Shown piece by piece: positions 1-12,483 of a DNA stretch of 64,000 nt; the stretch's first letter is position 1, and each line of letters starts with the position of its first letter. Source of the DNA: Floccularia luteovirens (Eukaryota; Basidiomycota; Agaricomycetes; Agaricales; Squamanitaceae); NCBI GenBank assembly GCA_009739215.1, contig VSJF01000003.1:1922001-1986000 (forward strand), in the 5' to 3' direction. The position numbers were made by a program, and so were the translations under genes. The notes under the pieces are model-generated. The model saw nothing but the letters and a program-made list of their open reading frames with translations. It did not search any database and had not been told where the DNA came from.

Positions 1-102
1 TATTTAGCTAAATGTATGGATATAATGTCGTAAATTGCGTGTACATGTCATGATAAGAATACAGATCCCTTCTGCAAGGATCAATATTTTAAAAGCGGCT
101 CG

Positions 103-912
103 CTACGGCACAGGGTGTCTCTCTGGGCTTTTCCTCTGGGCTTCCTGCTTTTTGATGTTATTGACATAGTTTGTAGAGTCCCATTGGATTGAACTACGCA
201 AATTTGCTGTAGACCGCATCAACCTAATACCGCCAAGTGTTGCGATGAATCCAATAACGGCTAATTTCGGTCAAAAACTGTAACGAAATTGAAGTAAATG
301 GGTATCGCACCAAAGATAACCGATACAGCAGCCAGAGTCATCATACTAATTGCAATGACACGTGGGTTTTGCATGGCGGAAAAGGCTTGTGTCAAGTTAT
401 TTCCTTCAGGTTCGACCATTCGTACGATAAACATTATAAGGTTCGCTGGAAACAAAGGAAATGAATACACCACATGCCGTAGGTCATGTTTTTAGTGCTC
501 ACCAAGACTGGCAATGAAAAGTGCAACAAAAATCACGAGATTGCGCCTGATCGTCGCTGCAGTGTCTGTACAACGAACGCGATGAAGAAAATATAGAGAG
601 GCAGAGATAAGAGCGACAAGGTCGATCCCCATAGTGATCGCCTCGATAACTTGGAAGACATAATTGTTAGAACAATATAAGGTATACACGGAAAGATAAC
701 CTACGCGTTGCAGATCGAAGGGCGAGAGCCGCCAAAAGAAGGCCGGCTGACGCTGCGTGAATCATAACAATAATAGCTGGGATATAGCACGTTGAGTGGG
801 AGATGTCGATTCACAAAGCACCCTCACATAAAGCAAGTAAACGGCAGATGTATAATGCCTTGCTCTTATGATACCTTGACGCCAAATATGCCGATGGAGA
901 AGGAGAATTCAT
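103..912 (-). CDS. Small multi-pass membrane protein, function unknown
   Basis: I do not recognise the family. On the minus strand several exons join into a hydrophobic protein of roughly 190 residues. Visible pieces are a segment around 770-720, one with MGIDLVALISASLYFLH (about 640-500), one around 465-315 containing VIAISMMTLAAVSVIF, and a last exon of about 260-103 ending in a charged tail (KKQEAQRKSPERHPVP). Short introns join them, for example a GTGAGC...CAG intron near 500-450 and a GTGCGA...TAG intron near 310-265. The last splice makes one continuous transmembrane helix. Several helices and a basic C-terminus suggest one of the lineage-specific multi-spanning membrane families of Agaricomycetes. 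The first exon and the ATG at 912 are guesses. Confidence 0.45.
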
Positions 913-1176
913 TACAATAGAGGGGGACAGGGATAAGCGAAGAGGAGGTATAGAGCTAGTGAACGAGAGCCATTGATATATATACACGCGCAGTGAGGTA
1001 GGTGTGGCTCACTGAGTTAGTTACCAAAATGTGACTCGGCTCTTTTCATAAATGTACCATCTCACCTCCTCTTGCATTGACTCGCATCGATAGAGTTGCA
1101 GCATTGTTGTAGTCAGTAATTGAGGCAAAGCATTGATTTTAGTCGTTGCTTCACCGCCACATCAAAATCACTGATA

Positions 1177-3224
1177 ATGTCATCGTCTTTCGTCGGCCAC
1201 TTTACACGATCTCTCTTCGACGCAGCTTCTGCCCCTCCACATCTCACCATCTCACAGAATGCTGTCGCAACTTTGGCACGAGCACGTTCACTGCCAATAA
1301 CCACTCGAGCAATTTCGGAAACACTTGACGAGCTTCCGTGGTCCAAAATCTCAGGTCAGGATGCTCCACTCGTGTCACAAAGTGAAGACGACGCGTTAAA
1401 AGTTGCGGTGGTCGGCCAACTCGTTGTGAGGCTTTATGCAGAAGCGCTGGATACGTGTTTGTCCCAGGCCACTTACGCAGAGGTCGAAGCCGAGTGGTGG
1501 GCAGAAGTAGAACGTTCGTGGCTGAACGTTGCATATTATTTTCTGCAAAGTGTGTTTTTTTTTTTTGGTTTTACTCCTTTCAAACTAACCGCTTATATTA
1601 TGCAGGCCTTCCCCTGCGTTCCGCTAATGTAGTACGTACAGTTTTGCACTCTTTGCACGAGCGGGGCCAAACTCTATCTCAACTTCGACTTTCCTCGGTG
1701 CCTTCTCTTCTGCCCTCACCTGCAACTGCCTTCTTCCCGTATCTTATCAGCAAGCCACTGCCCATATCTCTCGCTACGGCTAATCTCCATAACTCACTTA
1801 CACGCCTGGCCACGCTCCCACTTGCGCTTGCGCGTCATGAATGTCATACCAAACGCAAGGCCCTCGAGAACATACGTGACGACCTTGCTACTACTCTCGG
1901 ACGTCTTGCACTTCTCCGTGCACCCCTTGCTGAGGCTCTCTCCAACCCACCAGTTCCACATGCACAAAATTTTGCACCCATTATTTCGCAGCTTCTTAAT
2001 GTTATGCACCCAACTTCGGCGAAAGAACTCCTATATCCAGCCCATATCGCTGTACCCACACTACTTCTCCATTTTGCTAGCGCCTCAGAAAACCTTGCAG
2101 CCCCACGTATTGAAACAAACCTTTTACGTCCTTCACGCCTTACTCTTCTTTGGCCAAAACTCGTGTTCTTCCCGCCTCTTGCATTATACTGTCTTCGCGC
2201 TTTGTATACGTCCCGAACAACACTTTATGGAGTTTTACGTGACGGACGTGAGACGGTTCGTGCATTTGTTAGTGGATGGCTTATCGAACCTCTTCGTGAC
2301 GTAATCCATACGGTTCGCGCTGGCAATGACGATGGTGTCATCATCCACAAGGAGGCAGTCACTGCCGATATGGATGTGGGTATTTCTTAATTACTTTTGT
2401 CATGAATATACTAACTAACGATTTACACAATAGTCCTTAGAACGGATGGCTCTCTCACTCGCAAAAGATGAGCTAAAATACTCGCCTGCACAACTTTCAG
2501 TCCTTGCAGCTCAAATAAGGCTTGGTGATATGACACCGGTTCAAGAACTTTATGAGGCGGAGATGAGAAAGCCTCTTTTTAACGCCGTTGGAGGTTCCCT
2601 CGTGCGGACGTTATTGGTACAAGTACAAAAGGCCAAAGTAGACCTCAATATTGCGTTAGCAGGAATTGACCACCTGCTCAAGTCTCAAGAGTTGACATTT
2701 GCCTTTGTCGGTGTTGCACCAGCAATAGCGCTTACATATGTGAGTAGCGTTACTATACTTGGGTTAGGTAGGTCTGTCGGTGGAGGTCTGGGGTTGTGGA
2801 GAGGGGAGAGAGAAAGGTATGGTGGTGTGTGCAGGCGACAGAATGTATGGACTGTCATGCGGTAAGTCTAATGATTCTTTCTCATTATCAAGTTATAATC
2901 AACAATTATCACAGACGTATTGAGCGGATACTTATTACCGAGCCTTCTTCCGAGTCCTCCCCATCTTTGCCCTCCCCGGCCCCAGCTCTTGTTGCTCCTT
3001 ATCCAACTGGTCTGTTAATGCTTTCCCTAGCGCAGTTGCGCAACTACGCTCTTGAACACCTCCCCAAAAATTCATATTTACAACTCGGATTCCTCGCGGA
3101 CCTTGAAGATTTAGAAGATCCGCAGTTGGGGCGTGCACGTCGCATGGAAGTAGTGGCGCGGATGTGGAGATCTTGGGGTAGCTCTGGAATACTGGGCTGG
3201 TCGGGGAATGAAGTTGTCTATTAG
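1177..3224 (+). CDS. NCA2: NCA2-like mitochondrial ATP synthase regulation protein
   Basis: Nca2 proteins sit in mitochondrial membranes. In yeast, Nca2 helps control expression of the mitochondrially encoded ATP synthase subunits Atp6 and Atp8. The family signature is clear in the exon at 2446-2750: a GDMTPVQELYEAEMRKP block, then LVRTLLVQVQKAKVDLNIA, then a GIDHLLKSQELTFAFVGVAP membrane segment. Upstream exons hold the helical N-terminal half with hydrophobic stretches such as LVFFPPLALYCLRALY. The C-terminus (2916-3224) has RRIERILI followed by a leucine-rich domain. ATG 1177 gives MSSSFVGHF and is in frame with the rest; reading further upstream lacks an ATG. Introns lie near 1547-1604, 2378-2433 and 2862-2915. 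The family assignment is firm; the local role is inferred from yeast. Confidence 0.88.
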
Positions 3225-3676
3225 CATTTCAAATCTATTTAAAATGGCCTGTTTGGCCTGATCCGTCGAACATCCTGAATTTAATGGATTACCTCGAACC
3301 CCTTTCTCATTGCAAGAATGTAGGATGTTATTAATATGTAACAGTCTCGTGACAAGGTTGAGCCATAAATGAAACTTGAATGGCACGTTGTATTAGGGCA
3401 ATATACGTTCGAATCCAGTACAAAAGCCTACCTCTAATTTCCATATATTCAAGAAAAGAATGGTTAATATATTAAATGTCAAATCTTTGGGAGGTAGAAA
3501 CAATACAATACAGGAGCATAAGCCAGAGCGAAAGTATATGATGAAGGGTATGTGTATGAATAAGATGGACACAAATCCAGGAGTAAACGGCCCATACTCG
3601 AGGTTATGCTGATGCCCTATACCCTATCAATCAACAAGTGTTGGGTGCTACAGTGTTGTGGTGGAGGAGTTCAAAA
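3225..3676. other. Convergent 3' spacer between NCA2 and ATG8
   Basis: About 450 bp, AT-rich, with no open frame of note. It should hold the two facing 3' UTRs. A B-box-like GTTCGAATCC at about 3409-3418 has no surrounding tRNA fold. Confidence 0.6.
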
Positions 3677-4307
3677 TTATGCATCGCATGGCAGCTCGAT
3701 CCAGTCTTCACGCCCAAAGGTGTTCTCTCCTGAGTAGCTCACATACAAAAAGTTGTCCTCATCCCTGCAGATGACGTCAACAGAATGAAGAGGAGAGGTA
3801 TTAAAGATCATACTTGTGCTCCTCGTATATTGCACTCATGAGTGCTGCGGTTGGTGGGAGAACTTCGTCCACGAAAATAAAGATTGCTTTCTCCGGCGCC
3901 AACTTGATGCGTTTCCGGATTACATATACAAATTGTCCGACAGTAAGATCCTGAAAGCGGAGATACGCCCTTGAATTGAGGAACAAAAGGGGGAGAGTCA
4001 GGAGGTACGCACAGATGGGACGAGGTACTTCTTCTTGTCGATCGTAGGGATATCTGTTCTATCTGCCTTCTCACATATTACCTAGGTATGAAACGCCAAA
4101 GCTTGTAATTAGCGAATCGTTTCTATACAGACTAAACATAGGTGATGATACTAACAGGAATCCTATCTGGGTATTTCTGTCGAATACGCTCAGCTTCAGC
4201 CTTCCTTTTCTCTGGAAAGTACAAAGAGGACGATGAACAACGATAGCAAGGCAGACATGAAAGGACGACTAACCGAAGGGGTGCTCATCCTTAAACTTTG
4301 ACCTCAT
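3677..4307 (-). CDS. ATG8: Autophagy ubiquitin-like protein Atg8
   Basis: Atg8 is conjugated to phosphatidylethanolamine on the phagophore and recruits cargo receptors and autophagy machinery. Five or more short exons encode the canonical protein. The first exon gives [11 protein letters not shown] (ATG at 4307), the next gives the [18 protein letters not shown] helix region, then [21 protein letters not shown], then [17 protein letters not shown] with [25 protein letters not shown]. The last exon encodes [17 protein letters not shown]. Atg4 cleavage after that glycine would remove an 11-residue tail, [11 protein letters not shown]. The hydrophobic pockets that bind AIM motifs lie in the conserved stretches. 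The length matches the family apart from the slightly long propeptide. Recognition is essentially certain. Confidence 0.97.
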
Positions 4308-4563
4308 TGTGTATAAAGAAAGAGGGGGTGGTTAAGAGAGTAAAGTGAGGGAAGAGTGGTGGTGGTTGTGGTCAAGATCGACAATGGCAAGCGAGACACG
4401 CGCAGTCCGCAATTGGTGTGACTCGATCAACATGCGTCAACAAATCCGACTCTGACTCTGACTCGTAGTAACCGTAAGCTTTTCTTTATTAGGTTTCTTC
4501 CAAGACTACCATAACTACTATTAGAAGTTCTCTTCCCTACAATACTATTGTCAAATGTCCTAT

Positions 4564-6774
4564 TTACTGTGTTGTTCCTGTACCACGCCTTGCTTCCGCA
4601 CCCATGGAAGCAGCCATACCTAGTGCCATTGCATTTCCCATCTGTGCTCCAGTCCCATCAGTCGGAACAAAGATTGTTTTCGACCCAAATGCCCTGACTC
4701 TTGCTATCTCAATGCGGCGCGTCTCCATATCACGCGCGAATGGATCCAAGACCTCCATATCAGCACGGGCCTTGATACGAACTGCTTCTGCCTCGGCTTC
4801 GGCAGTGAGTCTGGTAGCCTCCGCTTGAGCTTCTGCTTCAATCCGTGTCCTCTGGGCCTGTGCTTTGGCGGCTGCGATTATCCTATATGCTTCGGCGTCT
4901 GCTTGAGTGTTGGCCGATTGGGCCTTAATACGTGTGACTGAGAGAGCACCCTCTTCCTGTTTCACTTTGTTGCTATTCTCCCGATCAACGTTCTAGAAGA
5001 CATACCATTAGTATCTACTGCCGAGGTGATTTGATAGAACGTACCGCGGCCTCAACCTGGGCTTGCAGAGCACGCGCTAAGAAAGAAAGCCAGGATTAGA
5101 AACCTTGGGAAGGATACTGGGGCGATTAGTAATCTCACTTGTCAATTTATCCATGGTTGCGGCAATTTCTCCTTTAAACTGACGATCAATAACAGCTGTG
5201 TGAACAAGCAATTGAGCGTTGATAAACTCTTGTTGGTACTAGAAAACACACCAAGATCCTTCAATACAATGCCGTACTCCAGAGCAGCTTCGTGCATTTC
5301 ATCCATAGCACGTGTCCTTAACGCATCCAGGAATGCAGAAGATGGATCACTTCCATCCTCCATATTATCAGGCCCCAAGGAACGTTGTTTGACCTAAATC
5401 AAGGTCAGACAAAATTTTCTTAGGAGATGGGGACTGCTCTTACCATCGAAGAGTAATCGAGATGTGCAACAATTTGAGTAAGAATAGATTGTGTTTTATC
5501 CCGCAACGCATCGTAGGGTGTGTTGTATCCATGTGTAGTGAGTTTCAGCGGCTCTGTGAGTTGCCACTTGAGATATATAGTCAAGCTGACAGGAACTTGG
5601 TCCCGGGTAAAACTGGGATTTGTTAGACTATCTAATTTGTGGATATTCGAGGAGAGCACTTACATGTCCTTTGTAGGCATTTCAAGTTGGTTCTCTCCAA
5701 GAGTGTACAGACCACGCAGAGTGATACTAGGATTAGTGATGACAGATTGTCCAGCACCCAACAGCTCCAGATCGTCTCCCCTTTGTAAGATGGCGCAATT
5801 ACTTGCTGGGATATTCAAACTATAGATTTTTATAATGTTAATCATGGGATCCTTCATAAAGTAGATCTAACTTACAATGTAGCAACCACATATTCTTTCT
5901 GGTCCTTGTTACCCACTTTGCTCTTCATCTTTACCTCATGGGTCCAACCCAAAGTTACACCTGTCAATTTGTCTCGAACGACAGTTGGGAGATGAGTCTG
6001 ATCGACAATGGAGAGAACATCATAGGTTCCCTCAATAGCAAATGCAACAAAACCAGCATTCTTGATTACAAAGATATGATTTTGGGGATCAGAAACTACA
6101 GCTGCTTGATTCTGAGAAACCTGGACAACTGTGAGACCTTGGAACTCAATAACGGTATCGGAGACTGTTTTCGACAAAAAAAATAAGATAAGTATTTTAT
6201 TGACATATGACAAAAAATAACTCACGTCCAGTGGTACCACACCATGACCTCGCCCACCAATTTCGCAGAGGAAAGCCAGGGTAGCGACCAGGTTTTGTGA
6301 GGATCTTTGGAGAACCACTACAGTTACGCAAATATAAATTTGGACTTGCACAATTGGAGGGATATTTTTACCCATGGTTGATCAGTCCGAGCTGTCCTGG
6401 AACAACCTCCCTACCAGTCCAATCTGTAGGTATCTTCTTAGAAAGGACACTATTCCTTCCGGACTACAAATTACACATTAGTAGTCAGAGAAATTTCCCA
6501 GGGATAATGATAGTGCGAAGATATTTACTTGACGGAGCTGCCTATCAAGCTTTTCGAGAGCCCCAATCACACCATCCTTTGCGATTGGTATAAAGAATGG
6601 CCTTTCCTCCAATGTATAATCATTAGAAGCAAAAAAGTCCTCTCCGCGAGATTTGCCATGTATATTTGAACGTTTAGGCATCTTTTTTACTTCTGGTTTG
6701 AGGTAAAGATCCCCTCCGTTACGAAATGAGGTCTCTCCGATGACTGTGCTCGCATCTTCGTGGGCACAGGTCAT
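4564..6774 (-). CDS. SPFH/band-7 domain protein (prohibitin-stomatin-flotillin type)
   Basis: SPFH proteins form membrane-associated oligomeric scaffolds. The central exons (about 6240-5420) carry the SPFH-like core, including EFQGLTVVQVSQNQAAVV, LPTVVRDKLTGVTLGWTHE and VPVSLTIYLKWQL. The next part has an FLDALRTRAMDEMHEAALEYGIVLKDLGV stretch, typical of SPFH proteins where strand meets helix. The C-terminal exon (4965-4564) is a long alanine/glutamate-rich coiled coil (AEAQAEATRLTAEAEAEAVRIKARA) like the flotillin C-domain, ending in a Gly/Met-rich tail. I see no clear N-terminal transmembrane helix, so it may attach peripherally. The start at 6774 is the first ATG of the upstream open exon; MPKRSN, about 30 codons later, is an alternative. 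No specific yeast orthologue is assigned. Confidence 0.75.
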
Positions 6775-7290
6775 ACTGCAGTAAGTGGTGGCGTTTAGTT
6801 GATAGGACGGTACTTGTGATTTGGCTCACACTGACCTCTTTTTATAGGTGCCATATGGAAGTTATGGCATTACTGTACAGAGAATGTTAACGACCATGGA
6901 CCAAACAAACTTGTGTGATCGTGAGCGGAGAACCTAAATTGCACAGCAGTTGTCAGGAGCAAGTCAGGGGACCTTCCTTGGAAATCGAGGCTGTACATAT
7001 AGCTCCGTTCCACGTCTGGCAGCGTGTAATATTTGGTATCAATCATGTACTTAGAACAAATCTACGAGCATAGCGCACTATTATAAAATGGTGTATGTAT
7101 GCTGTGTCTTAGGGAACGCGTAATTTATTTCACGTGAGATTTTGAGGACCTGGCAGTTGTCGAGTGCCACGAGTGCAATTTGAATTAATACCATTCCGAA
7201 TTTCTGAATTACGGTCCGCGAATTGTGTTTTTCAGCATTTAGTTGGTTTTCTTATACCTTACAGGAATCAGCGAAGCTCCATCTTGCACG
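6775..7290. promoter_or_regulatory. Divergent promoter region, SPFH gene / glucosidase I
   Basis: About 516 bp between two start codons on opposite strands, so it must serve both promoters and 5' leaders. No clear TATA box. A single ACGCGT hexamer near 7115 is not distinguishable from chance. Confidence 0.4.
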
Positions 7291-10200
7291 ATGCGTCTAG
7301 CATCGATCCTCTTTCTTCCTCTCGTTCTTGCCAGAGGCACGAACGAAACACTATGGGGTCCATACCGTCCCAATCTCTACTTTGGGTTGCGTCCACGCAT
7401 ACCCCAGTCCCTCATGACAGGCCTCATGTGGTTCGGAACACAGGACTTCCAGTCCGTTCTCCGTGAGTTGGTCATCCTCTTGTGATTTCTGATAATGCTT
7501 ACCACTGCTTATTTCTTATAGAGACTCGGCATGCATGCGAGCAGGGCGATAAACTCAATGGATACACTTGGACGGAATATGATACCCGTGAAGGAGGTGT
7601 TCAAGTTTTGGAGGATGGGAAAAACAACGTGAAAATTACGACCGAGTTCTTGAAAGTTGCTGGTGGGGATCACGGAGGAAGTTGGGCTGCACGGGTTAAG
7701 GGTGAACCCATTGACCGTGGTATGTGCTACATGTGGAACCTTATATTGACGAACAAAATTTGAAGCTCCCAATAGGACAAGTATCGCGAATCTCAACTAT
7801 ATTTTATTTTGGTCTCGAGGGTCTTGGTGGTCTAGAAATGGAGACTGATGAAGACGAAGATGTAAGGTTAACTTAAAAGTCCACAGTTGCTGTTTCAATT
7901 AACATCTACATAAGGGGATACTTGGCGAAATCAAGCTAGAAGGTTCGACTCCTGAATTGGATGATTTCAAAATTCGTATTGTAGACAGTAATGAACGCAC
8001 AGTAATTTTCATCAACTGGATACTAATTAATCCATAGGTCCAAACAACCATGCTGTCACCGATGCTCCCCACTTGGACTCTTTTAGAGAAAGGATTGGAA
8101 AGTTACACTATCTCGGTCTTTCCATGGCACCTGGAAATATCTGGCAAGCAAAAGGTGGTTAATTAATTTGTGGTAGCTTATGTGCAATTCACTAATCTAC
8201 CCCGCCTCACAGACTTTATAATGCAAGCAATGATTGATCGTGCCCGCGAGGCCATTCAACCTTTCACAAATCAAGATAGCGGAGTGCCAGACCCCTCCTT
8301 CATTTTGCAATTACCGGATGAAGTATACACTAGTAGCAACCTTTATGCTGTGCAAAGATCATTTGAAGGAGACTTCCAGTTTGACGTGTTCTTTGAAAGC
8401 GCTAGCGCGAAACAGAAACTTAGCTGTATGTATATCAGTGTAACAATATGCGGTGTGCGTGACATTGACATTCTTTTACAGCATCCACTCTAGATCAGGG
8501 TATCCCGGCTCTCACTGAAGCTTATTCAAAACGCTTCCAGGAGGTGTTCCCATACCCGTCTGATCTCCCTGACGACAAAAGAAAGTTGTATCAAGATTTC
8601 TCCAAAGCTGTAACATCGAATCTTGTAGCTGGAGTGGGGTTCTTTTATGGCCCATCGATCATAGACAGAAAATTCTCCTATGAATGGGATGAAGATGATG
8701 AATCAGCTGGTAGTGAAGATGACGAGGTTGCTGGCCCGAAGCTGACGGAGCCATATTCGCTGTTAACTGCTACACCTAGTCGCAGTTTCTTCCCAAGAGG
8801 TTTCTACTGGTGAGTATTATTGGTTTAGTTCGACAAACATACATTCTGAGCTGTGAACAGGGATGAGGGTTTCCATCTTCTTCATATTGGCGAATGGGAC
8901 AATGATTTCAGGTTAGACTTAGATTGTCGTTCTTTTCTCGTTGGTACTTATAGACTATAGCTTGGAGATCCTCAAGGATTGGATTGACCTAATTGATGAC
9001 GATGGTTGGGTGGCTCGAGAACAGATTCTAGGTGTGGAGGCTCGAAGCAAAGTTTGTTTAATCATCTCCTGATGAGTATCCTGCTAAACATATAGTATGT
9101 AGGTTCCGACAGAATTTCAGACCCAGTACCCTCGCTATGCCAACCCGCCAACGCTCACTATGGCCGTGACCGCTTTCATCTCCCGCGTCAAAGCAGCCTC
9201 ACATGGTTTAAGTGATCAGGACCTCGGCATGGGAATGGATATGGGAATGGGAATGGCCCAAACTCCATTTAAACAGCAAAATACTGTTTCGTCACGCTAT
9301 CTCGCATCTCCGGAGCTTGCTCACGAGTACCTCACGTCGATCTATAAACCATTAAAACGACACTATGACTGGTTCCGCCGCACTCAACGTGGACATATCA
9401 AGCAATATGGTCGCAAGGCCCGCTCTCGCACTGAAGCTTATCGCTGGCGGGGACGTTCCGAGGCTCATGTCCTCACAAGCGGAATGGATGACTACCCGCG
9501 TGGTCCGCCACATGCGGGTGAGCTGCATTTGGACCTCATTTCATGGATGGCATTCTTCACCCGTACCATGAAAGATATTGCAGGATACGTGGGAGAGAAG
9601 GACGACGAGATTACTTTTAATGAAATTGAGAAATCTATCCTGGAAAATATTGAAGGTATACATAATTTGTGCCTCCTGTTTCCGTGTTGATCTTGATTTC
9701 TGGGACGATAGATTTACATTGGAGTGAAGAGGAGCAAATGTACTGTGATGCCAACATCGACAATGAAGGTAAGAATCTCACAGACCATCGAGTCTCCGAT
9801 TTTTATATATAATTACAATAGACGAATCGTATCATGTGTGCCACAAGGGCTACCTATCCCTATTCCCCTTCCTTCTATCTTTGCTTCCCCCTGAGTCGCC
9901 TCACCTGGGAGCCACTCTTGATCTTCTTCGTGATCCCAAGCATTTGTGGTCGCCATACGGTCTGCGGAGTTTATCTGCTTCACATCCCGAGTTTGGGCAG
10001 GGTGAGAACTATTGGAAAGGTCCTATCTGGATTCAGATGAACTACCTTGCCCTTCGTGCGCTACATCAGGTTTGTTTTCTCCATTTACACTTAACAATTT
10101 TGTCTCATTACTTGACCAGACATACGCTGCCAAGGAGGGACCATACCAAGTCAAAGCCAGAGATATTTATCAGAGAATTACGGAAAAACGTGATTGAGAA

Positions 10201-10493
10201 CGTTGTCAAGGTGGGGTTATTTCTAAAAATAATGGGTCCTAATTGGCGCTTACATTGACGATCAGGAATACGAGCGAACTGGTTATGTGTGGGAACAGTA
10301 TGACGCCACCAACGGGGAGGGTAAACGAAGGTTAGTACCTCGTGAAATGTTGAATTGCATATAATAAAAGCCATTATATAGTCATCCATTTACGGGGTGG
10401 ACATCGCTAACTACACTAAGTGAGTTGTACATAATCTTCTCGGCTTTGATTTGTACTAATGGATTCGCAGTTCTCTCTGAAAAGTACTATTAG
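7291..10493 (+). CDS. CWH41: ER mannosyl-oligosaccharide glucosidase I (GH63)
   Basis: Glucosidase I removes the terminal alpha-1,2-glucose from Glc3Man9GlcNAc2 just after transfer to nascent glycoproteins, the first trimming step in the ER. The N-terminus is a signal sequence or anchor ([14 protein letters not shown]) followed by [19 protein letters not shown], the hallmark start of the GH63 N-domain. Later exons contain [18 protein letters not shown] and [15 protein letters not shown]. The catalytic (alpha/alpha)6-barrel includes [25 protein letters not shown] (about 9435-9510, the SGxDDYPR motif), [17 protein letters not shown], and the end motif [15 protein letters not shown]. The last short exons give [19 protein letters not shown]. 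About a dozen short introns. An extra methionine/glycine repeat lies at 9226-9257. The cognate yeast name is used as the symbol. Confidence 0.95.
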
Positions 10494-10803
10494 CCAGTAC
10501 TTTATATTTAATAGAATTTGGTTTTCAGTTCTAAGGGTCCTTGAGTATGCTGATCTTCTTTTCTTCCCAAGCCCCATTCATTGCAACATGAATGAATAGA
10601 TAATGACATCTGTCTGACGATCTGGCTCCAATACATTGACCTAACGGATTACATAATCGGGCTATCCTTGGGCAAGTTCGAATATATGACGCCGCCTCTC
10701 CACTATAATCGATAATCATATAAACCGCATCTCTGTTGCCTAAATCCTTCATTCCTTTACTGGAGCTTTGTTTCTTCACTGCTATTACTGATACCCTCCA
10801 GAT
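10494..10803. other. Spacer, glucosidase I 3' end to PAP2 gene promoter
   Basis: About 310 bp between two genes on the same strand. It holds the 3' UTR of the first and the promoter of the second. Nothing else recognisable. Confidence 0.4.
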
Positions 10804-12219
10804 ATGCCCCTGTTCGGAAGACGTAACCCTCAAATGAACGATAAGCGTGGCGGCAACCATCACAATCCTCGCCAAGGATTATCAGCCCCTGCTGCACCGT
10901 TCAGGTTTGGCGTGTGGCTTCGTCTTCATGGTGTTGACATCATGACCATGGCACTGATGGGGGCCATTGGTCTTGGTGTTTACTTTGCGTGTAAGTAATT
11001 CAAGTTTTACTGCATTGTTGAACTTGTTAGCTGACTATCGTCACAGCTCCCGCTCCTAGTCGGTCATTCCCTCTTTTCTTCCAGAATGGCCAGGTCGTGT
11101 ACCCGCAATTTGCTTACCCACTCCGTCGAGAGATTATACCTATCTGGCTTGCAGCACTCCTAGCTTTCATTATCCCGTTCTTCTTTTTCACGCTATTCCA
11201 GGCTCGTAGGCGTAGTATTGACGACTGGCTAACGACGAACCTTGGTCTTTTGAAAAGTAAGTACCATCCATTTGTAATTGGAACAAAGCACTTATTTCTC
11301 CGTTAGGCTTGATTACTGCTGCAGTCTTTCAAGTTTTCATAAAATGGTTGATCGGGGGTTTGCGACCGCACTTTTATTCAGTATGTCAACCTAGGATTTC
11401 TCCTGGATCGGCTCCTTCTGGTATTGGGTTCGCCAGCTTGATGTACGACCGCAGTATCTGCACAGGAAACACGAAACAGATCAACGATTCTCTTGAATCG
11501 ATGCCATCAGGCCATTCTACAGCTGCATGGGCAGGGTTGTTCTATCTAGCACTATATTTCAATGCACAGCTCAAGGTCATGAGTGCCCACAACCCCGCAT
11601 ATTGGAAGATGATAATGCTCTTTGCGCCTTTACTAGGTGCATTCCTCATTTCTGGCGCCCTGACTATCGATGCATGTGAGTTTGTGTTTTACTGTTGCCA
11701 AATAAAATTTTGAAATTTTCTCCCCAAGTCCACAACTGGTATGATGTCCTTGTGGGTGGCATCATAGGAACGTGCACAGCAATAGTTGCCTTCCGTCAAA
11801 CATTTGCAGCCATCTTAGACTTCAGGTTCAACCACCTTCTCCTTCCTCGTGCGACATCTCTTTTCCATCGTACCCCCTTCGTTCCTTCGTCTGGTCGCGG
11901 ACCATATTTCAATTACCAACCAGCTCAGGAATTGACAACACAAGACCTTCCATTCACCCGGGAAGGTGGATGGAATTTCGGTGGCGGTGAACAGAGTGTT
12001 GGTGCGCCAGGAGACGCGACAGCGCTTTTGGGCGGTATGACTGGACTAGGTGGAGGGGCTACAGGACACAACCTGAACGGTGGAGGAGCGTTAGGACGGG
12101 CTGAGGCTGGTTATGGTCCTGGAAACAACCTTGGTCCAAGCAATGGGCTCGGTCACCCAGGTAATAACGGTGGATACACCAATCATATCAACAATAATGC
12201 TCCTGGTCAACACATATAA
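10804..12219 (+). CDS. PAP2-family lipid phosphate phosphatase (DPP1/LPP1-like)
   Basis: PAP2 membrane enzymes dephosphorylate phosphatidate, lysophosphatidate and diacylglycerol pyrophosphate. Several transmembrane helices are visible (for example HGVDIMTMALMGAIGLGVYFA and IWLAALLAFIIPFFFFTLF). Catalytic motif 1 is KWLIGGLRP (about 11341-11367). Motif 2 is SMPSGHST (about 11500-11525). Motif 3, formed across the intron at about 11672-11727, reads ALTIDAFHNWYDV: the nucleophilic His and supporting Asp are present, but the usual Arg of the SRxxDxxH pattern is Leu. After the last helix comes a hydrophilic tail of about 130 residues, rich in Gly/Asn (GGGATGHNLNGGG), likely disordered and cytosolic. 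The start MPLFGRRNPQ precedes the first helix. The exact substrate cannot be told. Confidence 0.88.
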
Positions 12220-12483
12220 TCGAGTAAATAGTTAGCTAGATATCTATCCTGTAATACCATATGATATGACTACCACTTATTGAGTAGGACTCTTGATATA
12301 CGATGAGCTTACTCAATTGATTACCTGTTTCTTGATTTCTTGACAAGTTGGAGACAAAGAGTCTTTAAAGCGGTGTGACATCTGGTCATATGTCACATTC
12401 ACGTGTTTTACGAACACCGCGTGCGTGATTGTTTTGGGTATCAATTGAATCTTGTTTAGCGTTCTTATATATAAAGCGACAAA

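Noticed and set aside
3400..3425. GTTCGAATCC resembling a tRNA T-arm
   Set aside because: The flanks do not form a T-stem, acceptor or anticodon arm.
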